A DNA stretch of 64,000 nt from Bacillota bacterium (GTDB lineage Bacteria; Bacillota; Clostridia; Lachnospirales; Lachnospiraceae), in contig JAEZFK010000063.1 in assembly GCA_023437715.1 (NCBI GenBank), positions 1-64,000 of the forward strand, in the 5' to 3' direction. The notes beneath the pieces are model-generated. The model saw only the letters and a list, made by a program, of their open reading frames with translations, made no database searches and was not told the origin of the DNA. Shown in pieces: positions 25,646-33,761 of this stretch (positions within the stretch are counted from its first letter, which is position 1; the number at the start of each line of letters is the position of its first letter). A program made the position numbers and the translations under genes.

Positions 25646-26200
25646 TCACTTCCTGGATGGAAGAAGCGAAGTGATGCCGCGGGATTTCATCAGAAGACTG
25701 ACGAGGATGCAGCTGACGATTTTATCGACGAAGTTGCCGGAAACTGCTCCCCAGAAAGTTGCGGTAAATGTGCTCTCTCCAGCCGCCTTTAAAGCCAGTA
25801 TGATTATATCCGTACCTGAACCGGTAAATCCGCCGAACAGGGCCAGACGGATAGGAGTTCCGATCAGCGGGCAGACAACGGAGAGAATCAGACCGGTCAC
25901 CACTGCCTTGGGAAGAGAAAAGCCTTTGCGGGCCATGAATCCTGTGACAAGGGCGACGGCCACATTCACCAGGGCAAATGGGATGGCGGTTGGGCCGCTG
26001 GTCACGCCCATTACCAGATTGGTGCAGATGCCCGTAAGTATTCCGTACCGGGTACCCAATGTTGCTGAAATAAATATAGTACCCAATGTGTCAAGAAACA
26101 GCAGAGGAATGGTCATCCATGCGGTCACGCTTCCCAGCACTACATTGACCGCAATGGCAATTGCAGCAAATATCATTTTTGTAACGTTTTCATTTCTCAC
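25646..26200 (-). CDS. ECF transporter S component (CD3073-like)
   Basis: 184 aa, five to six hydrophobic spans, the size of an energy-coupling-factor substrate-binding subunit. Start is GTG at 26200 with GGAGG about 8 nt upstream; its GTGA overlaps the stop of the desulfidase gene upstream. Segment IPLLFLDTLGTIFISATLG is typical of the family. It would use shared EcfA/EcfT subunits encoded elsewhere. I recall this pair (S component plus TudS-like protein) from C. difficile CD3073/CD3072 naming; the substrate is unknown, perhaps a thiolated base. Confidence 0.82.
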   Translation of the reverse strand: MRNENVTKMIFAAIAIAVNVVLGSVTAWMTIPLLFLDTLGTIFISATLGTRYGILTGICTNLVMGVTSGPTAIPFALVNVAVALVTGFMARKGFSLPKAVVTGLILSVVCPLIGTPIRLALFGGFTGSGTDIIILALKAAGESTFTATFWGAVSGNFVDKIVSCILVSLLMKSRGITSLLPSRK

Positions 26201-26745
26201 TTTTGTACCTCCGATTTTATTTGATGAATGAGGTCCAGGACTCCGCCCTGGCACCCGTCGTCATATGATTCCGGGACCTCGAAGCAGCCGGAAACCAGCC
26301 CTATGTCAGAAAGCTGTGCCAGCAGTTCCTCCATAAACACGCCGCGCCTGCCGGATATGGAGCAGGTTGGACTGTTCTGGATTCCGATGATCCCGCAATA
26401 CTGATAACCGTGCTTTAAGTATTCTTTCATCTGGCCGGTCACGGACTCTGCCAGACGCCGGCAAAGTTCCCGGTAGGGGGCGGTATTGTATTCTTCATAG
26501 TTTTGCGGGGGCCGGCCGCAGCCGGCGTATTCCATCTCGGGGCAGGGAAGCTGGATGATGCCAACCCCTGACTCTATGATTTCCCTGACAAACTGAAATG
26601 CCCCCGCCGCCCGTTCCCAGCCGCAGACCACTGAATTCTGGTTTAAAACACAGTGGCTTACCAGCAGGAGCTTCCTGCTTCTGGTGATTTTTGCATCTGT
26701 ACCACAAGTTTTTGAGCTTTCTGTAGCCATTTTTCTGATTTCCAT
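26197..26745 (-). CDS. TudS-related putative desulfidase (CD3072-like)
   Basis: 182 aa. Conserved cysteines in SHCVLNQ, LPCPE, GCGRPP and SPTCS fit a [4Fe-4S] desulfidase of the TudS/DUF523 group, which removes sulfur from thiouracil-type compounds. Overlaps the S-component gene by 4 nt, so the two are translationally coupled and likely import and desulfurate the same compound (inference). The start is uncertain: ATG 26745 or ATG 26730, neither with a strong ribosome site. Confidence 0.78.
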   Translation of the reverse strand: MEIRKMATESSKTCGTDAKITRSRKLLLVSHCVLNQNSVVCGWERAAGAFQFVREIIESGVGIIQLPCPEMEYAGCGRPPQNYEEYNTAPYRELCRRLAESVTGQMKEYLKHGYQYCGIIGIQNSPTCSISGRRGVFMEELLAQLSDIGLVSGCFEVPESYDDGCQGGVLDLIHQIKSEVQK

Positions 26746-26805
26746 TCTGCTTTTTGTTGATTTTTTTCTAGGGAGTATCTTATCATGTGACTTTCAAAGT
26801 TGCCA

Positions 26806-26833
26806 ATAGATAATTTCTATTAGAATAGATAAT
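26806..26833. repeat. Direct repeat ATAGATAAT x2 between divergent promoters
   Basis: ATAGATAAT at 26806-26814 and 26825-26833, 19 bp apart start to start, between the desulfidase promoter side and the metN leader promoter. Possible regulator site. Confidence 0.35.
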
Positions 26834-26846
26834 ATCGAAATAAGTA

Positions 26847-26875
26847 TTGACAAACAGAGTGAGAAAAGGTAAAAT
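26847..26875 (+). promoter_or_regulatory. Promoter of the metNIQ leader
   Basis: Consensus TTGACA (26847-26852), 17 bp, TAAAAT (26870-26875). Confidence 0.8.
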
Positions 26876-26928
26876 ACGCCTCATAAAGTAATTCCTAGTT
26901 AGCCTATAGGAAAGTGGAGGAAGTTGCC

Positions 26929-27072
26929 ATGGACTGGTGGAAAATCATGCAGATGAATATGGAAGCGATGAGCGGCATGTGTTGTAAGGGATGCTGTATG
27001 TCCGGGCGCGTAAAAACCAATAATGAAATTTCACCTGTATGGATTGGATTAGGACCAGCTGAAAGGCTGTAA
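26929..27072 (+). CDS. Met/Cys-rich leader peptide of the metNIQ operon
   Basis: 47-aa frame with GGAGG 8 nt before its ATG and a consensus promoter about 55 bp upstream. It begins MDWWKIMQMNMEAMSG and continues MCCKGCCMSG: between residues 7 and 24, ten of 18 residues are Met (7, 9, 11, 14, 17, 24) or Cys (18, 19, 22, 23). It stops at 27070-27072, 18 nt before a perfect terminator hairpin, and the next gene is a methionine transporter. That is the layout of ribosome-mediated attenuation; no S-box or T-box is seen. A free-standing metal-binding Cys-rich peptide is the alternative. Confidence 0.7.
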   Translation: MDWWKIMQMNMEAMSGMCCKGCCMSGRVKTNNEISPVWIGLGPAERL

Positions 27073-27090
27073 AGTGCGGAGATTGACGGG

Positions 27091-27121
27091 CCGCAGGTCT
27101 GTACAGGCCTGCGGTTTTTTT
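27091..27121 (+). terminator. Attenuator hairpin before metN
   Basis: CCGCAGGTCTGTACAGGCCT followed by GCGG folds to a near-perfect palindrome (CCGCAGG-t-CTG-TA-CAG-g-CCTGCGG) and seven T. Competing pairings exist: CCTGTAT (27034-27040) with GTACAGG (27101-27107), and TGCGG (27075-27079) with CCGCA (27091-27095); the two are nested and compatible, forming a candidate antiterminator. Confidence 0.85.
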
Positions 27122-27150
27122 ATACTCATTTAGGAAAGGAAAATAGACAT

Positions 27151-28173
27151 ATGCAGTCATCAGAACCTATTATCCGTCTGGTTGGACTTGGAAAAGAGTT
27201 CCGCACGGCAAACGGCCCCATTAAGGCCTTAGATGACATTAACCTGTCCATTGAACAGGGGGAAGTATTTGGAATTATCGGGCTCAGCGGTGCCGGAAAG
27301 AGCACCCTGGTCCGCTGTATCAATTATCTGGAAATACCTACGTCAGGAGACGTGCTCTTTGAAAACAAAAGCCTGTCTGCCATGAGGCCAAGGGAGCAGA
27401 GGCTGGCAAGACAGTCCATGGGTATGATCTTTCAGCAGTTTAACTTACTGGCGCAGAGAAATGTGCTTCAGAATGTCTGCTTCCCCTTGGAAATCGCAGG
27501 GGTCCAGAGAAAAGAAGCAGTAAAAAGAGCCATGGAGCTTTTGGAAATGGTAGGGCTTAAGGACCGGGCAAAGGCTTATCCGGCCCAGCTGTCCGGCGGA
27601 CAGAAGCAGAGGGTGGCCATAGCAAGAGCCCTGGCTACAAATCCCAAGATCCTGCTGTGCGACGAGGCCACCAGCGCCTTGGACCCTAACACCACAAAGT
27701 CCATTCTGGCGCTGTTAAGGGAAATCAACAAAACCATGGGCGTTACGGTGGTGGTCATCACTCACGAGATGACGGTTATAGAAGCCATCTGCGACCGGGT
27801 AGCCATCATTGATCAGAGCCATATCGCAGAGGTGGGCTCTGTGACGGAGATATTTTCCGAGCCGAAATCCAAGATCGGCCGTCAGCTCATATTGGGAGAT
27901 GCGGCGGAACAGGTCAGCAAGTTTGGAAATTCCAGACGGATCAGGCTTTCCTTTGACGGACGTTCTTCCTTTGAACCGGTTCTTGCCAACTTAATCTTAG
28001 CCTGCAAGGTGCCGGTGAATATCATACACGCAGAGACAAGAGACATAAACGGGATCGCCATGGGCCAGATGGTCATCCAGCTGCCGGAGGATGAGATGGA
28101 TCAGAACCGGGTACTTAATTATCTGAAAACGGCCAAAATTCCACATGAGGAGGTGAAGGACTATGACCTTTGA
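27151..28173 (+). CDS. metN: Methionine ABC transporter ATP-binding protein
   Basis: 340 aa. ATPase of the Met importer. Walker A GLSGAGKST, Q-loop in MIFQQFNLL, signature LSGGQKQR, Walker B LLCDEATSALDP, switch TTHE-type ITHEM. The C-terminal 90 residues form the NIL/ACT-like domain typical of MetN, which binds Met and inhibits transport. AGGAAAGG precedes ATG 27151. Overlaps metI by 11 nt. Cystine or Met sulfoxide are other possible cargos of this family. Confidence 0.93.
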   Translation: MQSSEPIIRLVGLGKEFRTANGPIKALDDINLSIEQGEVFGIIGLSGAGKSTLVRCINYLEIPTSGDVLFENKSLSAMRPREQRLARQSMGMIFQQFNLLAQRNVLQNVCFPLEIAGVQRKEAVKRAMELLEMVGLKDRAKAYPAQLSGGQKQRVAIARALATNPKILLCDEATSALDPNTTKSILALLREINKTMGVTVVVITHEMTVIEAICDRVAIIDQSHIAEVGSVTEIFSEPKSKIGRQLILGDAAEQVSKFGNSRRIRLSFDGRSSFEPVLANLILACKVPVNIIHAETRDINGIAMGQMVIQLPEDEMDQNRVLNYLKTAKIPHEEVKDYDL

Positions 28174-28828
28174 TGCAGCAACCATTGATATGTTAAAAAC
28201 AGGAATATGGGAGTCACTGTTTATGACCTTTACCTCTTCCTTTTTCGCTTATCTGATTGGAATTCCCTTAGGTATTCTCCTCATTGTCATGGATAAGGAC
28301 GGAATATATCCCGTACCCTGGCTTCAGCGGATTTTAGGAATTATCATAAACCTGCTTCGTTCCGTACCTTTCATTATTCTCCTCATTATGGTGCTTCCTA
28401 TTACAAGGGTGATTGTAGGCACCACCCTGGGAGTAAAGGCGGTGATCCCGCCCCTGATTTTCGCTTCTGCGCCCTATGTAGCCAGAGTTGTGGAGTCCTC
28501 TTTTAAGGAAGTGGACAGCGGAGTGATTGAGGCGGCAAAATCTATGGGTTCTTCTACGTTCCAGATCATCTGGAAGGTTCTTCTTCCCGAAGCGAGGCCT
28601 TCCCTGTTAGTCGGAGCGGCCCTTTCCATTACCACCATTCTGGCTTATTCTGCAATGGCGGGCTTTGTAGGCGGAGGCGGCCTTGGAGACATTGCCATCA
28701 AATACGGATATTACCGTTATCAGACGGAAATGATGTTCGTAACAGTCGCCATCCTGGTCATCATCGTTCAGATCATCCAGGAGGTAGGAATGAAATTGTC
28801 CAGGATCAGCGATAAACGAATCAAATAG
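28163..28828 (+). CDS. metI: Methionine ABC transporter permease
   Basis: 221 aa, five or six hydrophobic spans. Family motifs LLRSVPFIILLI and the EAA loop EAAKSMGSSTFQIIWKVLLP. AGGAGGTGAAGG within the end of metN serves ATG 28163, so the genes are coupled. Forms the membrane channel with MetN. Confidence 0.93.
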   Translation: MTFDAATIDMLKTGIWESLFMTFTSSFFAYLIGIPLGILLIVMDKDGIYPVPWLQRILGIIINLLRSVPFIILLIMVLPITRVIVGTTLGVKAVIPPLIFASAPYVARVVESSFKEVDSGVIEAAKSMGSSTFQIIWKVLLPEARPSLLVGAALSITTILAYSAMAGFVGGGGLGDIAIKYGYYRYQTEMMFVTVAILVIIVQIIQEVGMKLSRISDKRIK

Positions 28829-28877
28829 TAACTGCCTCAGGCGTTACCATATAAATTTTATTAAGGAGGAAAGAATT

Positions 28878-29786
28878 ATGAAAAAATCGCTTTACGTATT
28901 AACCGCAGCCATTCTTGCAGCAGGTGCTCTGACCGCATGTGCAGGAAGCAAGACGGCTCCTGCCACAACAGCGGCAGAAACAACCGCAGCAGAATCAAAG
29001 GCAGAGGAAACAAAAGCAGAAACAACTGCAGCAGAATCAAAGGAGGCTTCCGGTGATTTAAAGCAGATCATCGTCGGCGCTACTCCGGCTCCTCACGCAG
29101 AGATTTTAAACGCTGCAAAGGATATTCTTAAGGAAAAGGGCTATGAGCTGGTAGTTAAGGAATATACCGATTATGTACAGCCAAACCTGGCCCTTGATGC
29201 AGGAGACTTAGATGCCAACTATTTCCAGCACAAGCCGTATTTAGACCAGTTCAATGAGGAAAAAGGAACCAAGCTTGTAAGCGCGGCAGCAATCCACTAT
29301 GAGCCTTTCGGCATTTATGCAGGAAAGACAAAATCTCTGGCAGATCTTCCTGACGGAGCTCAGATCGCGGTTCCCAACGACGTTTCCAACGAAGCCAGAG
29401 CTCTTCTTTTACTGGCTGACAACGGCCTCATCACTCTGAAGGACGGCGTGGAGATGAATGCCACAAAAAATGATATCGTAAAGAATGACAAGAACTTTAA
29501 AATTGTTGAAGTTGAAGCAGCCCAGCTTCCACGTTCCTTAGGTGATGTGGATGTGGCCGTTATCAACGGAAACTATGCCATTGAAGCTGGTTTAAAGGTA
29601 TCCGAAGCTCTGGCAGTAGAGGATGCAAAATCAGTTGCAGCAACTCTTTACAGCAACATCATTGCAGTCCGTTCCGGAGATGAGAACAGCGACAAGACAA
29701 AGGCTCTTGTTGAGGCTCTTACCAGTGACACAGTGAAGAAATTCATCGAAGACACTTATGACGGAGCAGTAGTTCCTTCATTCTAA
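28878..29786 (+). CDS. metQ: Methionine-binding lipoprotein
   Basis: 302 aa extracellular solute-binding lipoprotein (NlpA/MetQ family). Signal peptide with lipobox LTAC (Cys21), then an Ala/Thr/Glu/Lys-rich linker (about 25-58) of imperfect TTAAESK-type repeats, then the binding domain starting IIVGATPAPHAEIL. Motifs LDANYFQHKPYLDQF and NGNYAIEAGL are characteristic. AAGGAGG precedes ATG. Last gene of the operon. Confidence 0.95.
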   Translation: MKKSLYVLTAAILAAGALTACAGSKTAPATTAAETTAAESKAEETKAETTAAESKEASGDLKQIIVGATPAPHAEILNAAKDILKEKGYELVVKEYTDYVQPNLALDAGDLDANYFQHKPYLDQFNEEKGTKLVSAAAIHYEPFGIYAGKTKSLADLPDGAQIAVPNDVSNEARALLLLADNGLITLKDGVEMNATKNDIVKNDKNFKIVEVEAAQLPRSLGDVDVAVINGNYAIEAGLKVSEALAVEDAKSVAATLYSNIIAVRSGDENSDKTKALVEALTSDTVKKFIEDTYDGAVVPSF

Positions 29787-29795
29787 GAAATTAAG

Positions 29796-29847
29796 AAAAA
29801 AGCCGTTGCAAAGGCAGCATTCCGCTGTTTTTTGCAGCGGCTTTTCT
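29796..29847 (+). terminator. metNIQ terminator
   Basis: AAAAGCCGTTGCAAA pairs with TTTGCAGCGGCTTTT, followed by CTT. Confidence 0.85.
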
Positions 29848-29900
29848 TGAATGGCATGACGGAATCATGGCAGAATATGCTCTCGAAAGGAAATCTGGAA

Positions 29901-29929
29901 TTTACAGATGGGATTAAATATTGTATAAT
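29901..29929 (+). promoter_or_regulatory. Promoter of the DUF4190/DUF975 pair
   Basis: TTTACA (29901-29906), 17 bp, TATAAT (29924-29929). Confidence 0.7.
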
Positions 29930-29963
29930 CCCAGTATTATGAAAAAGAGGGAGATGGTAATTC

Positions 29964-30287
29964 ATGGAGCAGGAAGATTACCTGCAGGAAATACAGGAAA
30001 GAGATGAACGGGTCTACAAACAGCCTCAGAGCAATATGGCCCTGGCGTCTCTGGTCGTCGGGATTATTGCCATTGTGACGTCCTGCTGCTTTTACGGCGG
30101 CCTGGTTTTCGGCAGTCTGGGAATTTTATTCGCGCTTCTTTCCAGGACAGAGGACAAATTTGAAAAGTATGCAAAGGCAGGGCTTATTACTTCCTCCATC
30201 GCGCTGGTATTGGTAGTTCTTCTGGTTGCCCTGGTGCTGTTTTTGTCCCTGGCGGGCGGCTTGCAGTTAGGAGGTGTTTTCGGATGA
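29964..30287 (+). CDS. DUF4190-like small membrane protein
   Basis: 107 aa: a charged cytoplasmic N-terminus (1-25), then two hydrophobic regions (about 26-58 and 70-100) separated by the short charged loop SRTEDKFEKYAKAG. This matches the DUF4190 pattern (MALASLVVGIIAI...GILFALLSR). Function unknown. Its stop overlaps the ATG of the next gene. Confidence 0.8.
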   Translation: MEQEDYLQEIQERDERVYKQPQSNMALASLVVGIIAIVTSCCFYGGLVFGSLGILFALLSRTEDKFEKYAKAGLITSSIALVLVVLLVALVLFLSLAGGLQLGGVFG

Positions 30288-31111
30288 ATGTTTCGTCATC
30301 GCAGCTTAAAAGGCGGGCAAAGCAGAGCTTAAAGGGAAAATATGGCCTTTGCATCGGCGCCCAGTTTCTTGTGGAGGCTCTGGTCCTTGTTATTGTCTTT
30401 GTTTATGCGGGAGTTATTCTTTCCCTGGGCATTGCGGACAATTCTTTTTTCTCAAGCGAAAGCGGGAGAAAGGCCCTTACCATTATAATGATACTGATTG
30501 TTCTGTCTTATCTGGCGGTTCTTTCCCTGGCAGGGCTTTTGACGCCTGGAATGAACCGGATTTATCTGAATTTATGTGTGGGCAGGAAAGCAGGATTGCC
30601 GGATTTGCTTTATGGGTTCCAGAATAAGCCTCACCGGTTTTTAGGGCTCTTCTTTATGAATATTCTGATTTCACTTGCATGGGGGATTCCCTATCTGGTG
30701 GTTCTGGCCGTTGCCGTCATTACGGATTACATACCTGTCATGGTGGTATTGCTGGTGCTCATGTATATTCTGTGGCTGATTGGAATTATTGTAACAATGC
30801 TGTTTCTGTCCCAGGCTCAGTTCCTTTTGCTGGAGTCACCGGATAAGAAGGTTTTTGCATGCTTTAAGGAAAGCGCAGAGATGATGAAGGGCCGCAAAGG
30901 AAAGCTTTTTTCTCTTTATCTGAGCTTTTGCGGAATGGTGGTGCTTGGCTATCTATCCCTGGGCATTGGCTTTTTGTGGATCATGCCCTATATCCGGTGT
31001 ACGGCCATTGAGTTTTATCTGGATTTAAAAGCGGCCAGAGCGCCCCGGCATCAGGAAACCTATGAGGAAGCCGGCTTCGGATATATGTGGGAACAGGAAA
31101 ATCAAAGGTAG
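30284..31111 (+). CDS. DUF975 family integral membrane protein
   Basis: 275 aa with about six hydrophobic spans. N-terminal SSQLKRRAKQSLKGKYGLCI and the SAEMMKGRKGKLFSLYLSF segment are typical of DUF975. Coupled to the previous gene by an ATGA overlap and an AGGAGG site. Function unknown. Confidence 0.85.
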   Translation: MNVSSSQLKRRAKQSLKGKYGLCIGAQFLVEALVLVIVFVYAGVILSLGIADNSFFSSESGRKALTIIMILIVLSYLAVLSLAGLLTPGMNRIYLNLCVGRKAGLPDLLYGFQNKPHRFLGLFFMNILISLAWGIPYLVVLAVAVITDYIPVMVVLLVLMYILWLIGIIVTMLFLSQAQFLLLESPDKKVFACFKESAEMMKGRKGKLFSLYLSFCGMVVLGYLSLGIGFLWIMPYIRCTAIEFYLDLKAARAPRHQETYEEAGFGYMWEQENQR

Positions 31112-31172
31112 GGCTGTGTCACACGGTTTTCACAGGCATAGAATACACTAAGGAGTATAGGAGGTGTGTTCT

Positions 31173-31433
31173 ATGCGAATTTCAGATCTCAAACAAAAAG
31201 AAGTGATAAATATCTGCGACTGCAGGCGCCTCGGCTTCGTGGGAGACGTGGATTTTGACATGGAATCAGGCTGCCTTCTGGCTATCATCGTGCCGGGCCC
31301 CGGCTGCTTCTGCGGTTTCCTGGTCAGGGAAAAAGAATATGTGATTCCTTTCTGCGACATACGTCAGGTAGGGCCTGATATCATTCTGGTCAATGTGGAT
31401 TTGGAAAAGGCCACGGGAAGGTTTGGAGGATAG
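31173..31433 (+). CDS. YlmC/YmxH-family sporulation protein (PRC-barrel)
   Basis: 86 aa from ATG 31173 (AGGAGG 9 nt upstream); an earlier in-frame start at 31164 overlaps that site. MRISDLKQKEVINICDCRRL followed by GFVGDVDFD is the family signature of a PRC-barrel protein linked to endospore formation in clostridia and bacilli. Exact role unknown. Confidence 0.88.
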   Translation: MRISDLKQKEVINICDCRRLGFVGDVDFDMESGCLLAIIVPGPGCFCGFLVREKEYVIPFCDIRQVGPDIILVNVDLEKATGRFGG

Positions 31434-31436
31434 GAT

Positions 31437-31468
31437 AGAAAGGGCCGGCTTCTGCCGGTTCTTTTTTG
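31437..31468 (+). terminator. Terminator before nrdR
   Basis: AAGGGCCGGC-ttct-GCCGGTTCTT followed by TTTT. Confidence 0.85.
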
Positions 31469-31496
31469 CACCAATGGGAAAACGTGGAAGATGGGC

Positions 31497-31525
31497 TTGC
31501 GAATCTTTGAATTGTAAGTTATGAT
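31497..31525 (+). promoter_or_regulatory. nrdR promoter
   Basis: TTGCGA (31497-31502), 17 bp, TATGAT (31520-31525). Confidence 0.6.
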
Positions 31526-31571
31526 ATAAGGAAGCATAAAAGTACAGTCCGTAAGACAGGAGGATTTAGGC

Positions 31572-32024
31572 GTGAAATGTCCATTTTGCAGTGAAGCAGA
31601 TACAAAGGTCATTGATTCCAGACCGGCGGAAGACAACAGCTCCATCAGGCGCCGCAGGCAGTGTGAAAAATGCGGAAAGCGTTTTACAACCTATGAGAAG
31701 CTGGAAACCATGCCTCTTATGGTGATAAAGAAGGACAACTCCAGAGAGGTTTATGACCGTTCAAAAATAGAATCAGGGATTCTCCATTCCTGCCATAAGA
31801 GACCGGTTTCATCCCAGCAGATCGACACCATGGTGGATGAGATCGAGACCCAGGTTTTCAACCGTGAGGAAAAGGAAGTGGAAAGCAGCGTTATCGGCGA
31901 GCTTGTGATGAAAAAGCTGAAGGAAGTGGATGAGGTTGCCTATGTCCGCTTTGCTTCCGTGTACCGGGAATTTAAGGACGTGAATACGTTTATGGAAGAG
32001 CTGGGAAAATTATTGAAGAAATAG
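31572..32024 (+). CDS. nrdR: Transcriptional repressor NrdR
   Basis: 150 aa. Senses ATP/dATP and represses ribonucleotide reductase genes. Zinc ribbon CPFC...CEKC (Cys 3, 6, 31, 34), then an ATP-cone domain (about 48-138, opening LMVIKKDNSREVYDRSKI). GTG start with AGGAGG 8-9 nt upstream. A likely target, nrdDG, is in this window (boxes at 40790-40835). Confidence 0.96.
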   Translation: MKCPFCSEADTKVIDSRPAEDNSSIRRRRQCEKCGKRFTTYEKLETMPLMVIKKDNSREVYDRSKIESGILHSCHKRPVSSQQIDTMVDEIETQVFNREEKEVESSVIGELVMKKLKEVDEVAYVRFASVYREFKDVNTFMEELGKLLKK

Positions 32025-32031
32025 GAGATTT

Positions 32032-32538
32032 ATGTTGAGAGCATTTTATCCGGATGAAGACATTGCTTCCGCTTATGAAATCCCCTTTGGACAGCTGCAC
32101 GCGGAAGGAATCAGGGGAGTGATCTTTGATATTGACAATACTCTGGTTCCCCACGGAGGTCCTGCAGATGAACGGGCGAAGAAGCTGTTTTCGGATTTAA
32201 GGGGGATGGGCATGGAAACCTGCCTTCTTTCCAACAACAAGGAGCCGAGAGTGGCCTCCTTTTCCCGGGCAGTGGGCGGTTCCCACTACATTTATAAAGG
32301 AAACAAGCCGGGGATAAGAGGATATCAGCGGGCCATGGAACTGATGGGAACGGATACCGGGAACACGGTTTTCGTGGGAGACCAGCTCTTTACCGACGTC
32401 TGGGGAGCCAGACGGGCCGGGATTTACAGCATTCTCGTAAAGCCCATTCATCCTAAGGAAGAGATTCAGATTGTATTAAAACGTTTTTTGGAAGGGATTG
32501 TGTTATTTTTTTATCAAATCGAAAAGAAAAAGCGGTGA
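32032..32538 (+). CDS. YqeG-family HAD phosphatase
   Basis: 168 aa. HAD superfamily IIIA: motif I FDIDNTLVPHG, motif II LSNNKE, motif III/IV around GDQLFTDVWGARRAG. Small phosphatase of unknown substrate common in Firmicutes. AGGAG precedes ATG 32032; 7 nt after nrdR, so likely co-transcribed. Confidence 0.9.
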   Translation: MLRAFYPDEDIASAYEIPFGQLHAEGIRGVIFDIDNTLVPHGGPADERAKKLFSDLRGMGMETCLLSNNKEPRVASFSRAVGGSHYIYKGNKPGIRGYQRAMELMGTDTGNTVFVGDQLFTDVWGARRAGIYSILVKPIHPKEEIQIVLKRFLEGIVLFFYQIEKKKR

Positions 32539-32593
32539 GAGTAAAAGGCTGTATCGGGGTATAATAGTACAGAAGAAAGGCGGAACTGCAATT

Positions 32594-33031
32594 ATGAAAA
32601 TACTGGTGCTGAACGGACCCAACTTAAACTTTTTGGGAATCCGTGAAAAAGGAATCTATGGAACAGAGGATTACAGCACATTGGTGGATATGCTGAAGGA
32701 AAAGGCAGGCCGGGAAGGCCATGAGCTGGAGATCTTTCAGAGCAATTATGAAGGCGGGCTCATAGATAAGATACAGGAAGCCTATTACAACGGAACCGAA
32801 GGCATTATCATCAATCCAGGCGCCTTTACCCATTACAGCTATGCCTTAAGAGACGCCTTAGGCTCTGTGGAAATCCCCAAAATTGAAGTCCACATTTCCA
32901 ATGTCCATAAGAGAGAGGAGTTCCGTCACGTATCGGTGACTGCGCCTGTCTGTACCGGCCAGGTAGTGGGTCTGGGGCTGAAAGGCTATGGCCTTGCAAT
33001 GGACTTTTTAACAGGCAAATCCACCTTTTGA
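32594..33031 (+). CDS. aroQ: Type II 3-dehydroquinate dehydratase
   Basis: 145 aa, the usual size. Shikimate pathway step converting 3-dehydroquinate to 3-dehydroshikimate. LVLNGPNLNFLGIREKGIYG at the N-terminus with the active-site Tyr, NPGAFTHYSYALRDAL with catalytic Asn/His region, and VHISNVHKREEFR. ATG 32594 follows AAAGGCGG; a longer frame back to 32498 overlaps yqeG and is rejected. Confidence 0.95.
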   Translation: MKILVLNGPNLNFLGIREKGIYGTEDYSTLVDMLKEKAGREGHELEIFQSNYEGGLIDKIQEAYYNGTEGIIINPGAFTHYSYALRDALGSVEIPKIEVHISNVHKREEFRHVSVTAPVCTGQVVGLGLKGYGLAMDFLTGKSTF

Positions 33032-33064
33032 CTGAAAGAAAAAGGAGATATTTGCAAAAAACTG

Positions 33065-33093
33065 TTGAAAATGCGTTTGTTATAGTATAGAAT
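33065..33093 (+). promoter_or_regulatory. efp promoter
   Basis: TTGAAA (33065-33070), 17 bp, TAGAAT (33088-33093). Confidence 0.65.
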
Positions 33094-33133
33094 ATAAAAG
33101 TTAAGAAGAGAAATTCAAGGAGGAATATCATTT

Positions 33134-33691
33134 ATGATATCAGCGGGTGATTTTAGAAACGGTATCACATTGGAGATCGATGGTACTGTATATCAGATTA
33201 TGGAGTTCCAGCATGTAAAACCTGGAAAGGGTGCTGCATTCGTTCGGACTAAGATTAAAGATGTGGTAAACGGAGGCGTTGTAGAGCGCACATTCCGCCC
33301 GACAGAGAAGTTCCCACAGGCAAGAATTGACAGAGTGGATATGCAGTATTTGTATGCTGACGGTGATCTTCATAACTTTATGGACACCAATACCTATGAG
33401 CAGATCGCATTGAGCCCGGATGTCATCGGCGATGCTTTAAAGTTCGTAAAAGAAAATGAACTGGTTAAGGTATGTTCTTATAACGGCAAGGTATATTCCG
33501 TAGAGCCGCCGTTATTCGTAGAACTGGTTATTACAGATACAGAGCCCGGATTTAAGGGTGATACGGCTCAGGGCGCTACAAAGCCGGCTACGGTTGAGAC
33601 CGGTGCAGTTGTATATGTTCCCTTATTCGTTGATCAGGGCGACAAAATCAAGATTGATACACGTACAGGTGAATACCTGTCCAGAGTTTAA
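33134..33691 (+). CDS. efp: Translation elongation factor P
   Basis: 185 aa, three-domain EF-P that rescues ribosomes stalled at polyproline. Tip loop KPGKGAAFVRTK carries the usually modified Lys (about 34). C-terminal DTRTGEYLSRV is the family ending. AAGGAGG precedes ATG. Confidence 0.97.
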   Translation: MISAGDFRNGITLEIDGTVYQIMEFQHVKPGKGAAFVRTKIKDVVNGGVVERTFRPTEKFPQARIDRVDMQYLYADGDLHNFMDTNTYEQIALSPDVIGDALKFVKENELVKVCSYNGKVYSVEPPLFVELVITDTEPGFKGDTAQGATKPATVETGAVVYVPLFVDQGDKIKIDTRTGEYLSRV

Positions 33692-33697
33692 TCCGAA

Positions 33698-33728
33698 TGA
33701 AAAAGGACCGGGATGCCGGTCTTTTTTG
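33698..33728 (+). terminator. efp terminator
   Basis: AAAGGACCGG-gatg-CCGGTCTTTT followed by TTG. Confidence 0.85.
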
Positions 33729-33761
33729 TTTCATATATAATAAAAGAAAGGGTGTAAGTCC

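Noticed and set aside
26876..27150. S-box (SAM) riboswitch before metN
   Set aside because: The leader lacks the conserved S-box core; it instead contains a translated peptide and a simple terminator.
28950..29050. Repeat-rich segment in metQ as a possible insertion
   Set aside because: Ala/Thr/Glu/Lys-rich linkers after the lipobox are normal in clostridial binding lipoproteins.
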